Origin: an uncultured Collinsella sp.
Lineage (GTDB): Bacteria > Actinomycetota > Coriobacteriia > Coriobacteriales > Coriobacteriaceae
NCBI GenBank assembly: GCA_938023705.1
Contig: CALJDJ010000075.1
Location: forward strand, 1 to 64,000
Direction of reading: 5' to 3'
Length of the DNA stretch: 64,000 nt
The notes beneath the pieces were generated by a model. The model was not told the DNA's origin, did not search any database, and saw only the letters and a list, made by a program, of their open reading frames with translations. The position numbers and the translations under genes were made by a program. Each line of letters opens with the position of its first letter. Within the stretch, counting starts at the first letter, position 1. Shown piece by piece: positions 16,889 through 25,477 of the stretch.

Positions 16889-17335
16889 TTACTCGGCGAG
16901 CTGCTTTAGCACATCACAGGCGATTTCGACGGCATCGTCGATGCAGCCGGGGCAGCTGCGGAGCGGACCCTTATCCGATCCGATGCCCTTGAGCGTGCCG
17001 CAGACGGTTGTTGTGTTCTTCTCGCCAAAACGCTTGGCGATTTCGCGCGACAGCTTGTAGGTCTGGCCCTTGGTCTTCGGGTTTTCCATGCCATCGCTCA
17101 TTACAAAGCCCATGATGGCCACGGCGCCCGAGATGGCGCCGCAGGTCTCGGTCATACCGCCCATGCCGGCGCCAAAGCCCTCGGTGAGGGTAAAGGCGAC
17201 CTGGGGGTCGAGCCCGACAGCGGGCGCGAGCGTGCAGGCGACGGCCTGGGCGCAGTTAAAGCCACGGGCGTGGTATTCGGCAGCCTGAGCCTGACAGGCG
17301 GTGATGTCGAGCTGGGCCGTATCGATTTGCTTCAT
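16889..17335 (-). CDS. C_GCAxxG_C_C family redox protein
   Basis: The 148-residue protein shows the cysteine/glycine pattern that defines the C_GCAxxG_C_C family: FNCAQAV, then EGFGAGMGGMTETCGAISGA, then CGTLKG and SCPGCIDDAVEI. Members are small, probably redox-active or metal-binding proteins common in anaerobes; no reaction is assigned. ATG 17335 is preferred for the AAGGAGA site upstream. The frame can be extended to 17482, but that tail crosses a perfect dyad and lacks family similarity. It is divergent from the sulfhydrylase gene, so both may answer to the dyad at 17451-17481. Confidence 0.85.
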   Translation of the reverse strand: MKQIDTAQLDITACQAQAAEYHARGFNCAQAVACTLAPAVGLDPQVAFTLTEGFGAGMGGMTETCGAISGAVAIMGFVMSDGMENPKTKGQTYKLSREIAKRFGEKNTTTVCGTLKGIGSDKGPLRSCPGCIDDAVEIACDVLKQLAE

Positions 17336-17450
17336 CGTTGTCTCCTTGGTTACGGTGTACCCGCCTATGGTACCCGTGACGGGGCATTCGCTTATCGAGA
17401 CCGCAGTGCATATCTCATTGTTTTTCGCCATCGAACACTTTCTTAAGATT

Positions 17451-17481
17451 TGGGACAAATAAACCTGATTAATTTGTCCCA
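17451..17481. promoter_or_regulatory. Perfect dyad operator candidate between divergent genes
   Basis: TGGGACAAAT (17451-17460) is perfectly repeated in inverse as ATTTGTCCCA (17472-17481) with an 11-base spacer, about two helical turns centre to centre. No T-run or gene end adjoins it. Lying in a divergent promoter region, it looks like a repressor or activator site for a dimer rather than a terminator. Confidence 0.6.
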
Positions 17482-17501
17482 TAACCTATCGGCGGGATGG
17501 G

Positions 17502-17530
17502 TTGAGAGGGCTGCGGGGTAGCGGTATCGT
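17502..17530 (+). promoter_or_regulatory. Candidate promoter of the sulfhydrylase gene
   Basis: TTGAGA (17502-17507) and TATCGT (17525-17530) have a 17-base spacer, 40 bases before the start codon. The dyad at 17451-17481 lies just upstream, at about -56 to -86, a position suited to regulation. Confidence 0.5.
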
Positions 17531-17569
17531 GAACCGAATAAAAACAAAACCCAAGTAAGGGAGTTGGAT

Positions 17570-18853
17570 ATGAGCGAGCAGACCATCGGAACTACATGTG
17601 TTCAGGGCGGCTATCATCCGGGCGATGCGGAGCCGCGCCAGGTGCCCATCTACCAGTCCACCACGTGGAAATACGACACGTCCGAGCACATGGGCAAGCT
17701 GTTTGACCTGGAGGAGTCGGGCTACTTCTACAGCCGTCTGCAGAATCCCACGTGCGATCTGGTTGCCGCCAAGATCTGCGAGATGGAGGGCGGCACCGCT
17801 GCGATGCTCACGAGTTCGGGCATGGCCGCGAACTTCCTCGCGATCTTTAACGTGGCCGGTGCCGGTGATCACGTGGTCGCGAGCTCTGCTATCTACGGCG
17901 GTACGTATAACCTGCTCGCCCACACCATGGGCCGCATGGGCGTGGCTTGCACGTTTGTCGCCCCCGACTGCACCGATGAGGAGCTGGAGGCAGCCTTTGA
18001 GCCCAATACCAAGCTCGTCTTTGGCGAGACGATTGCCAACCCCGCCCTTGCCGTGCTCGATATTGAGCGCTTTGCCAAGGCCGCGCATGACCACGGCGTG
18101 CCGCTGATGGTCGACAACACCTTCCCGACGCCCGTGATGTGCCGTCCCTTTGAGTGGGGCGCCGACATCGTCACGCACTCTACCACCAAGTACATGGATG
18201 GGCATGCGGCCTACCTGGGTGGCGTGATCGTCGACCACGGCCAGTTTGACTGGATGGCCCATGCAGACAAGTTCCCGGGTCTCACCACGCCCGACGAGAG
18301 CTATCACGGCGTGACCTATGCCGAGAAGTTCGGTCGCGAGGGTGCCTTCATTACCAAGGCAACCGCTCAGCTCATGCGCGACCTCGGCCCCATGCAGAAC
18401 CCGCAGGCGGCGTTCTTCTTGAACAGCTCGCTCGAGAGCCTGCATGTGCGTATGCCGCGTCATTGTGAGAACGGCCTGGCCGTTGCCAAGTTCCTGCAGA
18501 GCCATCCCAAGGTGCGCTTTGTGAGCTATCCGGGCCTGGAGGGCGATAAGTACTATGACCTGGCTCAGAAGTACATGCCCAACGGCACGTGCGGTGTCGT
18601 GAGCTTTGGCTTTAACGGTGGTCGCGCGGCGGCCGAGACCTTTATGAAGAGCCTCAAGCTCGCCCAGATCGCCACGCATGTGGCCGACGCCCGCACTTGC
18701 TGCCTGCATCCCGCTAACGCCACGCACCGCCAGATGAACGATGAGGAGCTCATCGCCTGTGGCATTTCCGCCGACATGGTGCGCCTGTCGTGCGGCCTCG
18801 AGGACACGGCCGATCTGATTGCCGACCTTGAGCAGGCGCTCGAGCAGTGCTAG
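17570..18853 (+). CDS. O-acetylhomoserine sulfhydrylase (Cys/Met metabolism PLP enzyme)
   Basis: The 427-residue enzyme belongs to the Cys/Met-metabolism PLP family. The Schiff-base lysine is K207 in HSTTKYMDGH, and SSGMAANFLAIF and SRLQNPTCDLVAAK are family blocks. The length of about 430 and overall look fit O-acetylhomoserine aminocarboxypropyltransferase (MetY-like), which makes homocysteine from O-acetylhomoserine and sulfide. Methionine gamma-lyase is the main alternative and cannot be excluded by eye. A ribosome binding site (AAGGGAG) precedes ATG 17570. A dyad operator lies upstream and a strong terminator downstream. Confidence 0.85.
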   Translation: MSEQTIGTTCVQGGYHPGDAEPRQVPIYQSTTWKYDTSEHMGKLFDLEESGYFYSRLQNPTCDLVAAKICEMEGGTAAMLTSSGMAANFLAIFNVAGAGDHVVASSAIYGGTYNLLAHTMGRMGVACTFVAPDCTDEELEAAFEPNTKLVFGETIANPALAVLDIERFAKAAHDHGVPLMVDNTFPTPVMCRPFEWGADIVTHSTTKYMDGHAAYLGGVIVDHGQFDWMAHADKFPGLTTPDESYHGVTYAEKFGREGAFITKATAQLMRDLGPMQNPQAAFFLNSSLESLHVRMPRHCENGLAVAKFLQSHPKVRFVSYPGLEGDKYYDLAQKYMPNGTCGVVSFGFNGGRAAAETFMKSLKLAQIATHVADARTCCLHPANATHRQMNDEELIACGISADMVRLSCGLEDTADLIADLEQALEQC

Positions 18854-18920
18854 GCTAGCTCCGTACAAGGTGCCGATGCTGGCAGAAAGCTTCGGTGACC
18901 TTTTGTTCCGATTCCGTAGG

Positions 18921-18968
18921 CGGGGCCCCAATCGCGTCTGTTTGCAGGCGATTGGGGCCCCGTTTTTT
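18921..18968 (+). terminator. Strong intrinsic terminator
   Basis: A perfect 15-bp stem (CGGGGCCCCAATCGC at 18921-18935 with 18948-18962) is followed by TTTTTT. It ends the sulfhydrylase transcript. Confidence 0.95.
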
Positions 18969-18994
18969 GCATTGGGCCACTCGAAAGGATGGAT

Positions 18995-20299
18995 ATGGAG
19001 AAAACCGCAGAGCAGCTGCGCCGCGAGCACATTGCCCTAGAGGGCGATACTCATGGCAAGAACAAATGGGCGATTCTGTTTACCGTGCTCATCATGACGT
19101 TTATGTCGTGTCTGGATTCGACCGTCGTGACCGTGGCACTGCCCGTGATGCAAAAGGAGCTGGGCGTGGGCCTCGACCGCATTCAGCTGGTGAGCTCGGT
19201 GTATCTGCTTGCGACGTGCGTGGCCATGTTGCCGTTTGGTCGTTTGGGCGACGTGCGCGGCAAGGTGGGCGTGTTCCAGCTGGGCGTCATTGTCTTTACG
19301 CTCGGCTCGTTGCTGTGCGGCCTTTCGGGTTCTCTCGAAGTTCTTATTCTGGCACGCATTGTGCAGGGCGTCGGTTGCGCGGCGGCCATGGCCAACAACA
19401 TGGGCATCATCACCGAGTCGTTTCCGGCGCGCGAGCGCGGTCGTGCCATGGGTATTCTCGCGACCTTCGTGGCCCTCGGCATGATGTGTGGCCCCGTGCT
19501 CGGCGGCATGCTGGTGGCAAGCTTTCCCTGGGAGAGCATCTTCCTCATCAACCTGCCCATTGGCGTCATCTCGTTTATTGTGGGGCTCTATACGCTACCG
19601 CATGTTAAGCCGGAAGCCGGCGAGCGCCCCATGTCCCTGTTTGAGGCTGCTCGTCGCTGCTTTGCAAATTCGGCCTTTACCATCAACCTTGCCTGCATGC
19701 TCATCGTGTTCGTTGGTATTGGCGCATCCGAGTTTATCCTGCCGTTCTATTTTCAGGACGCCCACGGCTTTGGTTCTGACATTTCCGGATTGCTTTTTTT
19801 GGCGCTGCCGATGGTGAATGCCTTTATCGGCCCGCTTTCGGGTACGGTTTCGGACCGTGTCGGCTGCGAGGGCCCCACGGCGGTCGGCCTGGGCGTGTAT
19901 GTATGCGGTCTCTTTGTGGTAAGCACGCTCGACGAGCACTCTTCCATCCCTGTGATCGTGTGCTGCGTCGCGTTTATGTCGTGTGGTACGTCGATTTTCC
20001 AGAGTCCCAATAACTCGCTGTATATGGGCTCGGCTCCGCGCGAAGCGCTCGGCTTTGCGGGCAGCCTGGGCAGCCTGGCGCGCTATGCGGGTATGGCAGT
20101 GGGCATTACGGCGGCGTCGCATATCCTGTATGGGCAGATGAGCGTGGCGATGGGCGAGGCCGTGACCAGTTTTGTCGCAGGTCGTCCGGATGTGTTCCTG
20201 TTTGGTTTCCGTTCGGTGTTCTATGTGTTGATGGCTGTGGCGGCAGTGGGCTTTGCGCTCGCCATGGTGCGTTTGGTGAAGATGCGCGCCCGTCATTAG
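18995..20299 (+). CDS. MFS drug:H+ antiporter-like exporter
   Basis: The 434-residue protein has the DHA2/EmrB-type first helix motif with LDSTVVTVALPVMQ. Motif A (GRLGDVRGK) sits in the second loop, and many further hydrophobic helices end in a short basic tail. Such proteins export drugs or metabolites in exchange for protons. At 434 residues it is shorter than the 14-helix EmrB proteins and closer to 12-helix forms. The start at 18995 is used because GAAAGG then has six bases of spacing; the in-frame ATG at 18989 touches it. No regulator adjoins it, and the substrate is unknown. Confidence 0.85.
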   Translation: MEKTAEQLRREHIALEGDTHGKNKWAILFTVLIMTFMSCLDSTVVTVALPVMQKELGVGLDRIQLVSSVYLLATCVAMLPFGRLGDVRGKVGVFQLGVIVFTLGSLLCGLSGSLEVLILARIVQGVGCAAAMANNMGIITESFPARERGRAMGILATFVALGMMCGPVLGGMLVASFPWESIFLINLPIGVISFIVGLYTLPHVKPEAGERPMSLFEAARRCFANSAFTINLACMLIVFVGIGASEFILPFYFQDAHGFGSDISGLLFLALPMVNAFIGPLSGTVSDRVGCEGPTAVGLGVYVCGLFVVSTLDEHSSIPVIVCCVAFMSCGTSIFQSPNNSLYMGSAPREALGFAGSLGSLARYAGMAVGITAASHILYGQMSVAMGEAVTSFVAGRPDVFLFGFRSVFYVLMAVAAVGFALAMVRLVKMRARH

Positions 20300-20458
20300 C
20301 GTGTTGGGAGGCTGTCTGCCACGAACGGGCCTATCTACTGGTCTTGCGGCTTTATGGTGCGATGCGGCTTGTGGGACGGGCAGGGGTCGGTCCGTGGTAG
20401 ACTATCGAACAACGTTTATTAATCGCGCGGTATCGTTGCCGCGAGAAGGGGTTGCGCC

Positions 20459-21037
20459 ATGCAGGAGCTTGAGGATCGTATTCGCCATGACGGCATCGTA
20501 AAGGCCGGTAACGTCCTTAAGGTTGATGCCTTCCTCAACCACCAATGCGACGTTGAGCTGTTCGACCACATGGGCGCCGAGTGGGCCCGTCTGTTCGAGG
20601 GTGTCGAGATCAACAAGATCCTGACGATTGAGGCTTCGGGCATTGGCATGGCATGCATCGCGGCTCAGCATTTTGGCGGCGTGCCGGTGGTCTTTGCCAA
20701 GAAGGCACAGTCCATCAACCTCGACGGCGAGCAGTATGCCACGACCATCTATTCCTTTACCAAGCAAAAGGAGTACCCGGTCATCGTTGGCAAGCGTTTC
20801 CTGTCCGAGGGCGACAAGGTCCTGATCATCGACGACTTCTTGGCCAACGGCTGCGCGCTCGAGGGTCTTATCAAGATCTGCGAGGCTGCGGGTGCCGAGG
20901 TGTCCGGCATTGGCATTGCGGTGGAGAAGGGCTTCCAGGGCGGTGGCGATAAGCTCCGCGAGCGCGGCTTCCGCGTTGAGAGCCTGGCCCGTATCGCCGA
21001 TATGGACTGCGATAACGGCGAGATCACCTTCGCCTAA
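20459..21037 (+). CDS. xpt: Xanthine phosphoribosyltransferase
   Basis: Xpt converts xanthine and PRPP to XMP in purine salvage. The 192-residue product has the usual length of the Bacillus-type Xpt. The PRPP-binding motif VLIIDDFLANG falls near residues 122-132, and family blocks include SGIGMACIAA and FAKKAQSINL. AGAAGGGG lies seven bases before the ATG. In many Gram-positive bacteria xpt is governed by a purine riboswitch, but I see no such aptamer in the 150 bases upstream. A very strong palindromic terminator follows. Confidence 0.93.
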   Translation: MQELEDRIRHDGIVKAGNVLKVDAFLNHQCDVELFDHMGAEWARLFEGVEINKILTIEASGIGMACIAAQHFGGVPVVFAKKAQSINLDGEQYATTIYSFTKQKEYPVIVGKRFLSEGDKVLIIDDFLANGCALEGLIKICEAAGAEVSGIGIAVEKGFQGGGDKLRERGFRVESLARIADMDCDNGEITFA

Positions 21038-21065
21038 GCGCGCGACACAAGCGATTGGTATGCGA

Positions 21066-21100
21066 TGTGACAAAGGGACTGTCCCTTTGTCACATTTTTT
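21066..21100 (+). terminator. Intrinsic terminator with GGGAC palindrome
   Basis: TGTGACAAAGGGA (21066-21078) pairs perfectly with 21082-21094 around a 3-base loop, then TTTTTT. The AAAGGGAC...GTCCCTTT core recurs at 52671-52755 as part of a longer palindrome. Confidence 0.93.
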
Positions 21101-21120
21101 GTATGAGGGGAGGTGTTGAT

Positions 21121-21501
21121 ATGGACGAGAACAAGATGGGATGGCGCGAGTATACGCGCTATGCCGAGATGTCGGCCGAGGAGCTGGCGCGTGATTGCGA
21201 GGTCCAGGTGTTTCGCGCGACGGGTCCGGGCGGCCAGGGCGTGAACACGACGGACTCGGCGGTGCGCATGAAGCATATCCCTTCGGGGATTACCGTGACG
21301 GCGCGCGAGAGCCGCAGCCAGTTCCAGAATCGCGCGAGCTGCCTGCGCAAACTACGCGCCGAGCTCGAGCGTCGCGGGCGTCCACCGCGCCGACGCGTAA
21401 AGACCAAGGTGCCCCAGCGCTCCCGCCAGCGTAGACTCAACGACAAGCACTTCAACGCCATCAAAAAGGCCAACCGCCGCAAGCCGAGCAGTGACGAGTA
21501 G
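21121..21501 (+). CDS. Peptide chain release factor-like GGQ protein
   Basis: The 126-residue protein is a stand-alone RF-1 catalytic domain. It carries the GGQ peptidyl-tRNA hydrolysis motif at residues 37-39 within ATGPGGQGVNTTDSAVRM and a lysine/arginine-rich C-terminal tail. There is no codon-recognition domain. This layout matches ArfB/YaeJ or RF-H-type proteins that release stalled ribosomes by inserting a basic tail into the mRNA channel. The serine/threonine-rich stretch after GGQ is as in true release domains. A GGGAGG site precedes ATG 21121, directly after the xpt terminator's T-run. Which of the two rescue subfamilies it belongs to is uncertain. Confidence 0.85.
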   Translation: MDENKMGWREYTRYAEMSAEELARDCEVQVFRATGPGGQGVNTTDSAVRMKHIPSGITVTARESRSQFQNRASCLRKLRAELERRGRPPRRRVKTKVPQRSRQRRLNDKHFNAIKKANRRKPSSDE

Positions 21502-21522
21502 TCGATTGCCCCGCTGGCCTTG

Positions 21523-22485
21523 CTAGCGGGTAGGGTGCCAAACTTGGAGGGCGCTGCCGAGGACGTCGACCTCGATGCGCGAGGCGTCAACGGGCTCGCC
21601 GTCGGCCTGGATGGGGTAGTCGGGCTCCTCAAAAGTTAGCTCGGCATGGCGGCAGCGGCGCATGCGAACCGGTGGCAACTTGGTATGGTGGCCGTCCTTG
21701 GCCGAAAGGAACATAGGCAGGGCTACCGCGCGAGGGACGGGGCCGCAGGCGTAGCAGACGTCGAGCATGCCGTCGCAGGGGTCGGCATCGGGGCAGATGC
21801 GATAGCCCGAGCCATAGGTAGGACCAAGCTGAATCGCCATGATGATCGCCCTCACGCGCTCGGCGGGCGCGCCGTCAAAGCTGACTGTCATGGGGTAGTT
21901 GCGGTAGCGCAGGCCAAACTGCTCAAGTCCCGAAAGGGTGTAGAGCGGCGCGCCCGTCAAGCCGGTCTTTTTGCGCAGCTCAGTGGTGCCCAGGCCGATG
22001 GCGGCATCGATGCCGACCGAAAGCGTCTGGTCGTAGTACTCAACGGTAGCCTCGCCGCTGCCGCTCGCAGGGCTCCACGAGCGAATGCGCCCGATGTCCT
22101 GACGCTGCAGCTCGCAGGTGAGCAGCGCGCCATAATCCTTGCCGGAGAAATCGTTGATGCCGAGCGTCTGGGCAAAATCATTGCCGGAGCCCACGGGCAG
22201 GACGGCAAGAGCGGGGCGGGCGTCCTCCTTTTGCGTCATAAGCCCGTTGACGACCTCGTGAATCACGCCGTCGCCGCCGAGTGCGATAACGGTGCGATAG
22301 CCCTGAGCCTGTGCGGCCAGCTCCTTGGCGTGTCCCATACGCTCGGTCAACACCAGGTCAAACTGGGATGCGCGTGCAGTCATGTCCAAAAAGCGTTGCA
22401 GGCGCTCGGCAACTTCGCGTGCCGCACCCGACTGGGCGGCTGGGTTGGCGATGATGAGCGTGCGACCAAAATCAGTTGCGTGCAT
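21523..22485 (-). CDS. Diacylglycerol/lipid kinase family protein
   Basis: The 320-residue protein has the diacylglycerol-kinase catalytic fold, with LIIANPAAQSG at the N-terminus, the nucleotide-binding GGDGVIHEVVNGL at residues 70-82, and PVGSGNDFAQ. The family includes DagK and YegS, which phosphorylate diacylglycerol or related lipids at the membrane for phospholipid recycling. ATG 22485 is chosen because GGGAG lies seven bases upstream; the frame continues to 22557 without family-like sequence. It is convergent with the GGQ gene and lies just downstream of the ClC gene on the same strand, with about 86 bases between them. Confidence 0.88.
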   Translation of the reverse strand: MHATDFGRTLIIANPAAQSGAAREVAERLQRFLDMTARASQFDLVLTERMGHAKELAAQAQGYRTVIALGGDGVIHEVVNGLMTQKEDARPALAVLPVGSGNDFAQTLGINDFSGKDYGALLTCELQRQDIGRIRSWSPASGSGEATVEYYDQTLSVGIDAAIGLGTTELRKKTGLTGAPLYTLSGLEQFGLRYRNYPMTVSFDGAPAERVRAIIMAIQLGPTYGSGYRICPDADPCDGMLDVCYACGPVPRAVALPMFLSAKDGHHTKLPPVRMRRCRHAELTFEEPDYPIQADGEPVDASRIEVDVLGSALQVWHPTR

Positions 22486-22571
22486 GGGGCGACTCCCGGC
22501 GTGTGACATGACAGTGCGGTCGCGCTCAGGTCGAATTAGCCCCGATTGTGGCTGCACGGCGATAATTACAT

Positions 22572-23993
22572 CTACTCTATCAGGTCGTTGTGGCGCTCGA
22601 TAGCATCCGCTACCGTACCTCCCTCATCCACAATAAGCGAGCGGCGCTTGGGTGAGATGATGCGCTGGGCGGGGTACACGCCGCGGTGTCCGCCGGTTAG
22701 GTAGCTGATAAAGGCCACGATGACAAAGAACCCGGCGGCCGTGCCGTGGAACAGGTCGATGGCCATCATGCAGGTGGTGATGGGCACGTTGAGGCCGGCG
22801 CAGAACACGCCGAGCATGCCGAGAGCCGCCATAAAGCTCGGGTCGAGTCCAGCGAGGCAGCCAATCCATCCGCCGAGCGCCGCACCGATGCCAAACAGGG
22901 GCGTGACCTCGCCGCCTTGGAAGCCCGCGCCCAGGGTAAGCGCTGTGACGACCAACTTGATGGCTGCGTCCGCCAGGGTGGTGTTGCCTGCAAATCCGGC
23001 GCCGGAAAGCCACGTGGAAAGGCCGGCGTAGTCCCAGGCGTCAAGGAGGGCATAGGCGGCCAAAACCACGAGTGCGCCCACGAGTGCGCGAGTAAGGTAA
23101 TTGGTGATAAAGCGACCGTAAAGGCTTTTGACGGTTCGAACCGACCAGGCAAAGAGGCGTGCCGTCAGACCGAAGATAATTGCGCTGATAACAACGATGA
23201 CAACCGTCCGCGGTGTCATGTTGGGAACGCTGGCGATGACATTCGCCTCGTACTCGGTTCCCAAGGCAAGTGACGTAAAGTAGCCGGTAAACGAGGCGAC
23301 CAGGCAGTAGATGCCCGCGGTGTAGTCGATCTTGCCGATAAAGCACATCTCCATGCCAAAGAAAGCTCCAGCAAGGGGCGAGCCGAATACGGCGCCAAAG
23401 GCCGACGAGATGCCGGCGAGCATGAGGTCGTGGTGGTCATGTTTTTTGAGGTGGGCGAGGTTCGAGATGTTGCTGGCGATGGTGCCGCCAATCTGCACCG
23501 CGGCCCCCTCGCGACCGGCAGATCCGCCCGTTAGGTGCGTGAGCGTGGAGCAGACGAAGGTGAGAACGGCCATGCGCATATGGATGAGGCGTGTGCCCAG
23601 AGCGGAGTCGATGACCAGGTTGTTACCGCGTTTGGCGGCAAGGCCGTGGTTTTTGTACACCCATGCGGTGGCAACGCCCACAACGGGAAGCAAGGCGTAG
23701 ACCCATGCATGGTGCTCGCGATAGTCGGTCGCGATATTCAGCGAGGTCAAAAACGCCCAGGCGGCAACGCCCATGGCGAGCGAGACGATGACGACGAGTG
23801 CGAGCAACTTGGCGCTCGCGAGTAGGTTGCGGGCGTTGCGGCGCGTGTCGGCAGCCAAGAGATGCTCGGAGCGGGTGAGCTGATGCCTGCCGGCCATGAT
23901 GACGTCGTTCAGGGAGAAAAAGCCGCCGTCGTCGAGCGACTGAGAATGATCCTGCGCTTCGTTTGCGCTTTCGGGTTTGTCGGTAAAAGTCAT
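22572..23993 (-). CDS. ClC-family anion channel/antiporter
   Basis: This 473-residue membrane protein has the ClC signatures GSAGREGAAVQIG (residues 157-169, with the gating glutamate E162) and GGEVTPLFGIGAALGG. Ten or more hydrophobic helices follow an N-terminal cytoplasmic stretch of about 60 residues. The first anion-selectivity loop, GSGIP in classical chloride transporters, reads GNNLV (123-127), a pattern I associate with the fluoride-exporting CLC-F branch. That subgroup call is tentative. No fluoride riboswitch is visible upstream. AGAGGA precedes the ATG. The lipid kinase gene follows on the same strand. Confidence 0.87.
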   Translation of the reverse strand: MTFTDKPESANEAQDHSQSLDDGGFFSLNDVIMAGRHQLTRSEHLLAADTRRNARNLLASAKLLALVVIVSLAMGVAAWAFLTSLNIATDYREHHAWVYALLPVVGVATAWVYKNHGLAAKRGNNLVIDSALGTRLIHMRMAVLTFVCSTLTHLTGGSAGREGAAVQIGGTIASNISNLAHLKKHDHHDLMLAGISSAFGAVFGSPLAGAFFGMEMCFIGKIDYTAGIYCLVASFTGYFTSLALGTEYEANVIASVPNMTPRTVVIVVISAIIFGLTARLFAWSVRTVKSLYGRFITNYLTRALVGALVVLAAYALLDAWDYAGLSTWLSGAGFAGNTTLADAAIKLVVTALTLGAGFQGGEVTPLFGIGAALGGWIGCLAGLDPSFMAALGMLGVFCAGLNVPITTCMMAIDLFHGTAAGFFVIVAFISYLTGGHRGVYPAQRIISPKRRSLIVDEGGTVADAIERHNDLIE

Positions 23994-24204
23994 ACGTTCC
24001 TCTTTTGGGTTGTACCACGAGCATTATAAAACGCGGTAAACGCGACGAGCCGGTGGGTTGGTTTTGGTTTTGTTTCGCGGCTTGCGGCCGACAGATGTAT
24101 TTGCGGGTACAGGCCAAGTCGCGGTCGCGCGTCGAGGGATTATACTGAGAGAAACATAAAGAATCGGCGCTTTTGTTGCGCGCCGCAGCATGCTAGAGGT
24201 GTAT

Positions 24205-25467
24205 ATGGCTGAGAAACTCATTCCGTTGGAGGACGCGCAGGCGATCGTCTTGTCGCACGTGAATCGCACCGAAGTCGTCGAGATTCCCGTGTGGCAGGCC
24301 GCCGGTCTTCCCTTGGCAGAGGATGCGGTGGCCGATATCGACATCTCGCCGTTTGCCAACAGCGCTATGGACGGATATGCCGTGCGCTCGGCGGACTTGG
24401 CGCAGGCATCTGGCGAGGCGCCGGTGACGCTCGACGTTATCGGACACGAGGCTGCGGGCCATGTGTTTGAGGGCACAATCGGCGCGGGCAAGACGGTCCG
24501 CATCATGACGGGCGCGCCGGTACCCGAAGGTGCCGATGCCGTGGTGAAGTATGAGATCGTCGATGTGCTCGTCGGTGACGGCAACGAGGGTTCGCGTGTG
24601 AGGTTCTCGGCGCCTGCCAAGGTAGGGGAGAACGTTCGCTCTGCCGCCGAGGAGGCCCATGCCGGCGATGTTGTGATGCACGCCGGCGAGGTCGTGGCTC
24701 CGGCGGGCGCCGGCTTGTTGGCGAGCGCCGGGTATGCGAGCGTGAAGGTGCATGCCGCGCCGCGTGTGGGCATTATCTCGCTGGGCACGGAGCTGGTCGC
24801 GCCGGGTGAGCTGCCGGCGCGCGGGCAGATTCGCGACTCCAACTCGTCGGCGTTGATGGCCGAAGCGCTCGATGCAGAAGCCGAGCCCGTGTTCTACGGC
24901 ATTGCGCCCGATGATGAGCAGGCGATTGCCGAGCTGGTGCATCGCGCCGTGCTGGAGTGCGATTTTGTCATTACGAGCGGTGGCGCCTCGGCAGGCGACT
25001 ACGACTACGTGACGGCGCTCGTCCGGCGCGAGGGCGAGGTGCTGTTCGATCGCATCTCGATGCGTCCGGGCAAGGCCATCACGTTTGGCTTGCTTGGGGG
25101 TAAGCCCTACCTGGGACTTTCAGGCAATCCGGCCGCGGCGTATGTAGGCTTTGAGATGCTTGCGCGTCCGGCGATCCGCAAGATGCGCGGCTTTGCCGAG
25201 GGTACGCGTCCCGTGCAGCAGGCGACGCTCACGCACGGCGTGAAAAAGCGACAGCATCGCCGCTTCTTCGATCGCGCCACGGTTTTGCGCGACCCCGAGA
25301 CCGGTGAGCTGTTGGTGACCGAGGCCAAGACGCAGAATTCGGCGCTGCTCGGCACGATGCAGCGGACTAACTGCCTGTTGCGTGTTGACGAAGGACCGTG
25401 CGACCTCAAGGTGGGCGATGTCGTGGACGTTGTTCGCGTCGACCTGCCCGAGGGCGCCGTGTTGTAG
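24205..25467 (+). CDS. moeA: Molybdopterin molybdenumtransferase
   Basis: MoeA inserts molybdate into adenylylated molybdopterin, the last step of molybdenum cofactor synthesis. The 420-residue protein shows SPFANSAMDGYAVR, IMTGAPVPEGADAVV, GDYDYV near the MoCF site (SGGASAGDYDY) and LSGNPAAAYVGFEM. Length fits MoeA. The start at 24205 follows a weak AGAGGTG site. mog begins 10 bases after the stop, so the two are co-transcribed, and the molybdate transporter genes follow on the same strand. Confidence 0.95.
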   Translation: MAEKLIPLEDAQAIVLSHVNRTEVVEIPVWQAAGLPLAEDAVADIDISPFANSAMDGYAVRSADLAQASGEAPVTLDVIGHEAAGHVFEGTIGAGKTVRIMTGAPVPEGADAVVKYEIVDVLVGDGNEGSRVRFSAPAKVGENVRSAAEEAHAGDVVMHAGEVVAPAGAGLLASAGYASVKVHAAPRVGIISLGTELVAPGELPARGQIRDSNSSALMAEALDAEAEPVFYGIAPDDEQAIAELVHRAVLECDFVITSGGASAGDYDYVTALVRREGEVLFDRISMRPGKAITFGLLGGKPYLGLSGNPAAAYVGFEMLARPAIRKMRGFAEGTRPVQQATLTHGVKKRQHRRFFDRATVLRDPETGELLVTEAKTQNSALLGTMQRTNCLLRVDEGPCDLKVGDVVDVVRVDLPEGAVL

Positions 25468-25477
25468 GAGGAATGCT

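Noticed and set aside
20300..20458. Possible purine riboswitch before xpt
   Set aside because: The conserved core bases and the three-way helix pattern of the purine aptamer are not seen, only a small CGCGG/CCGCG pair.
23994..24204. Possible fluoride riboswitch before the ClC gene
   Set aside because: Read on the minus strand, the leader lacks the crcB-motif pseudoknot segments.
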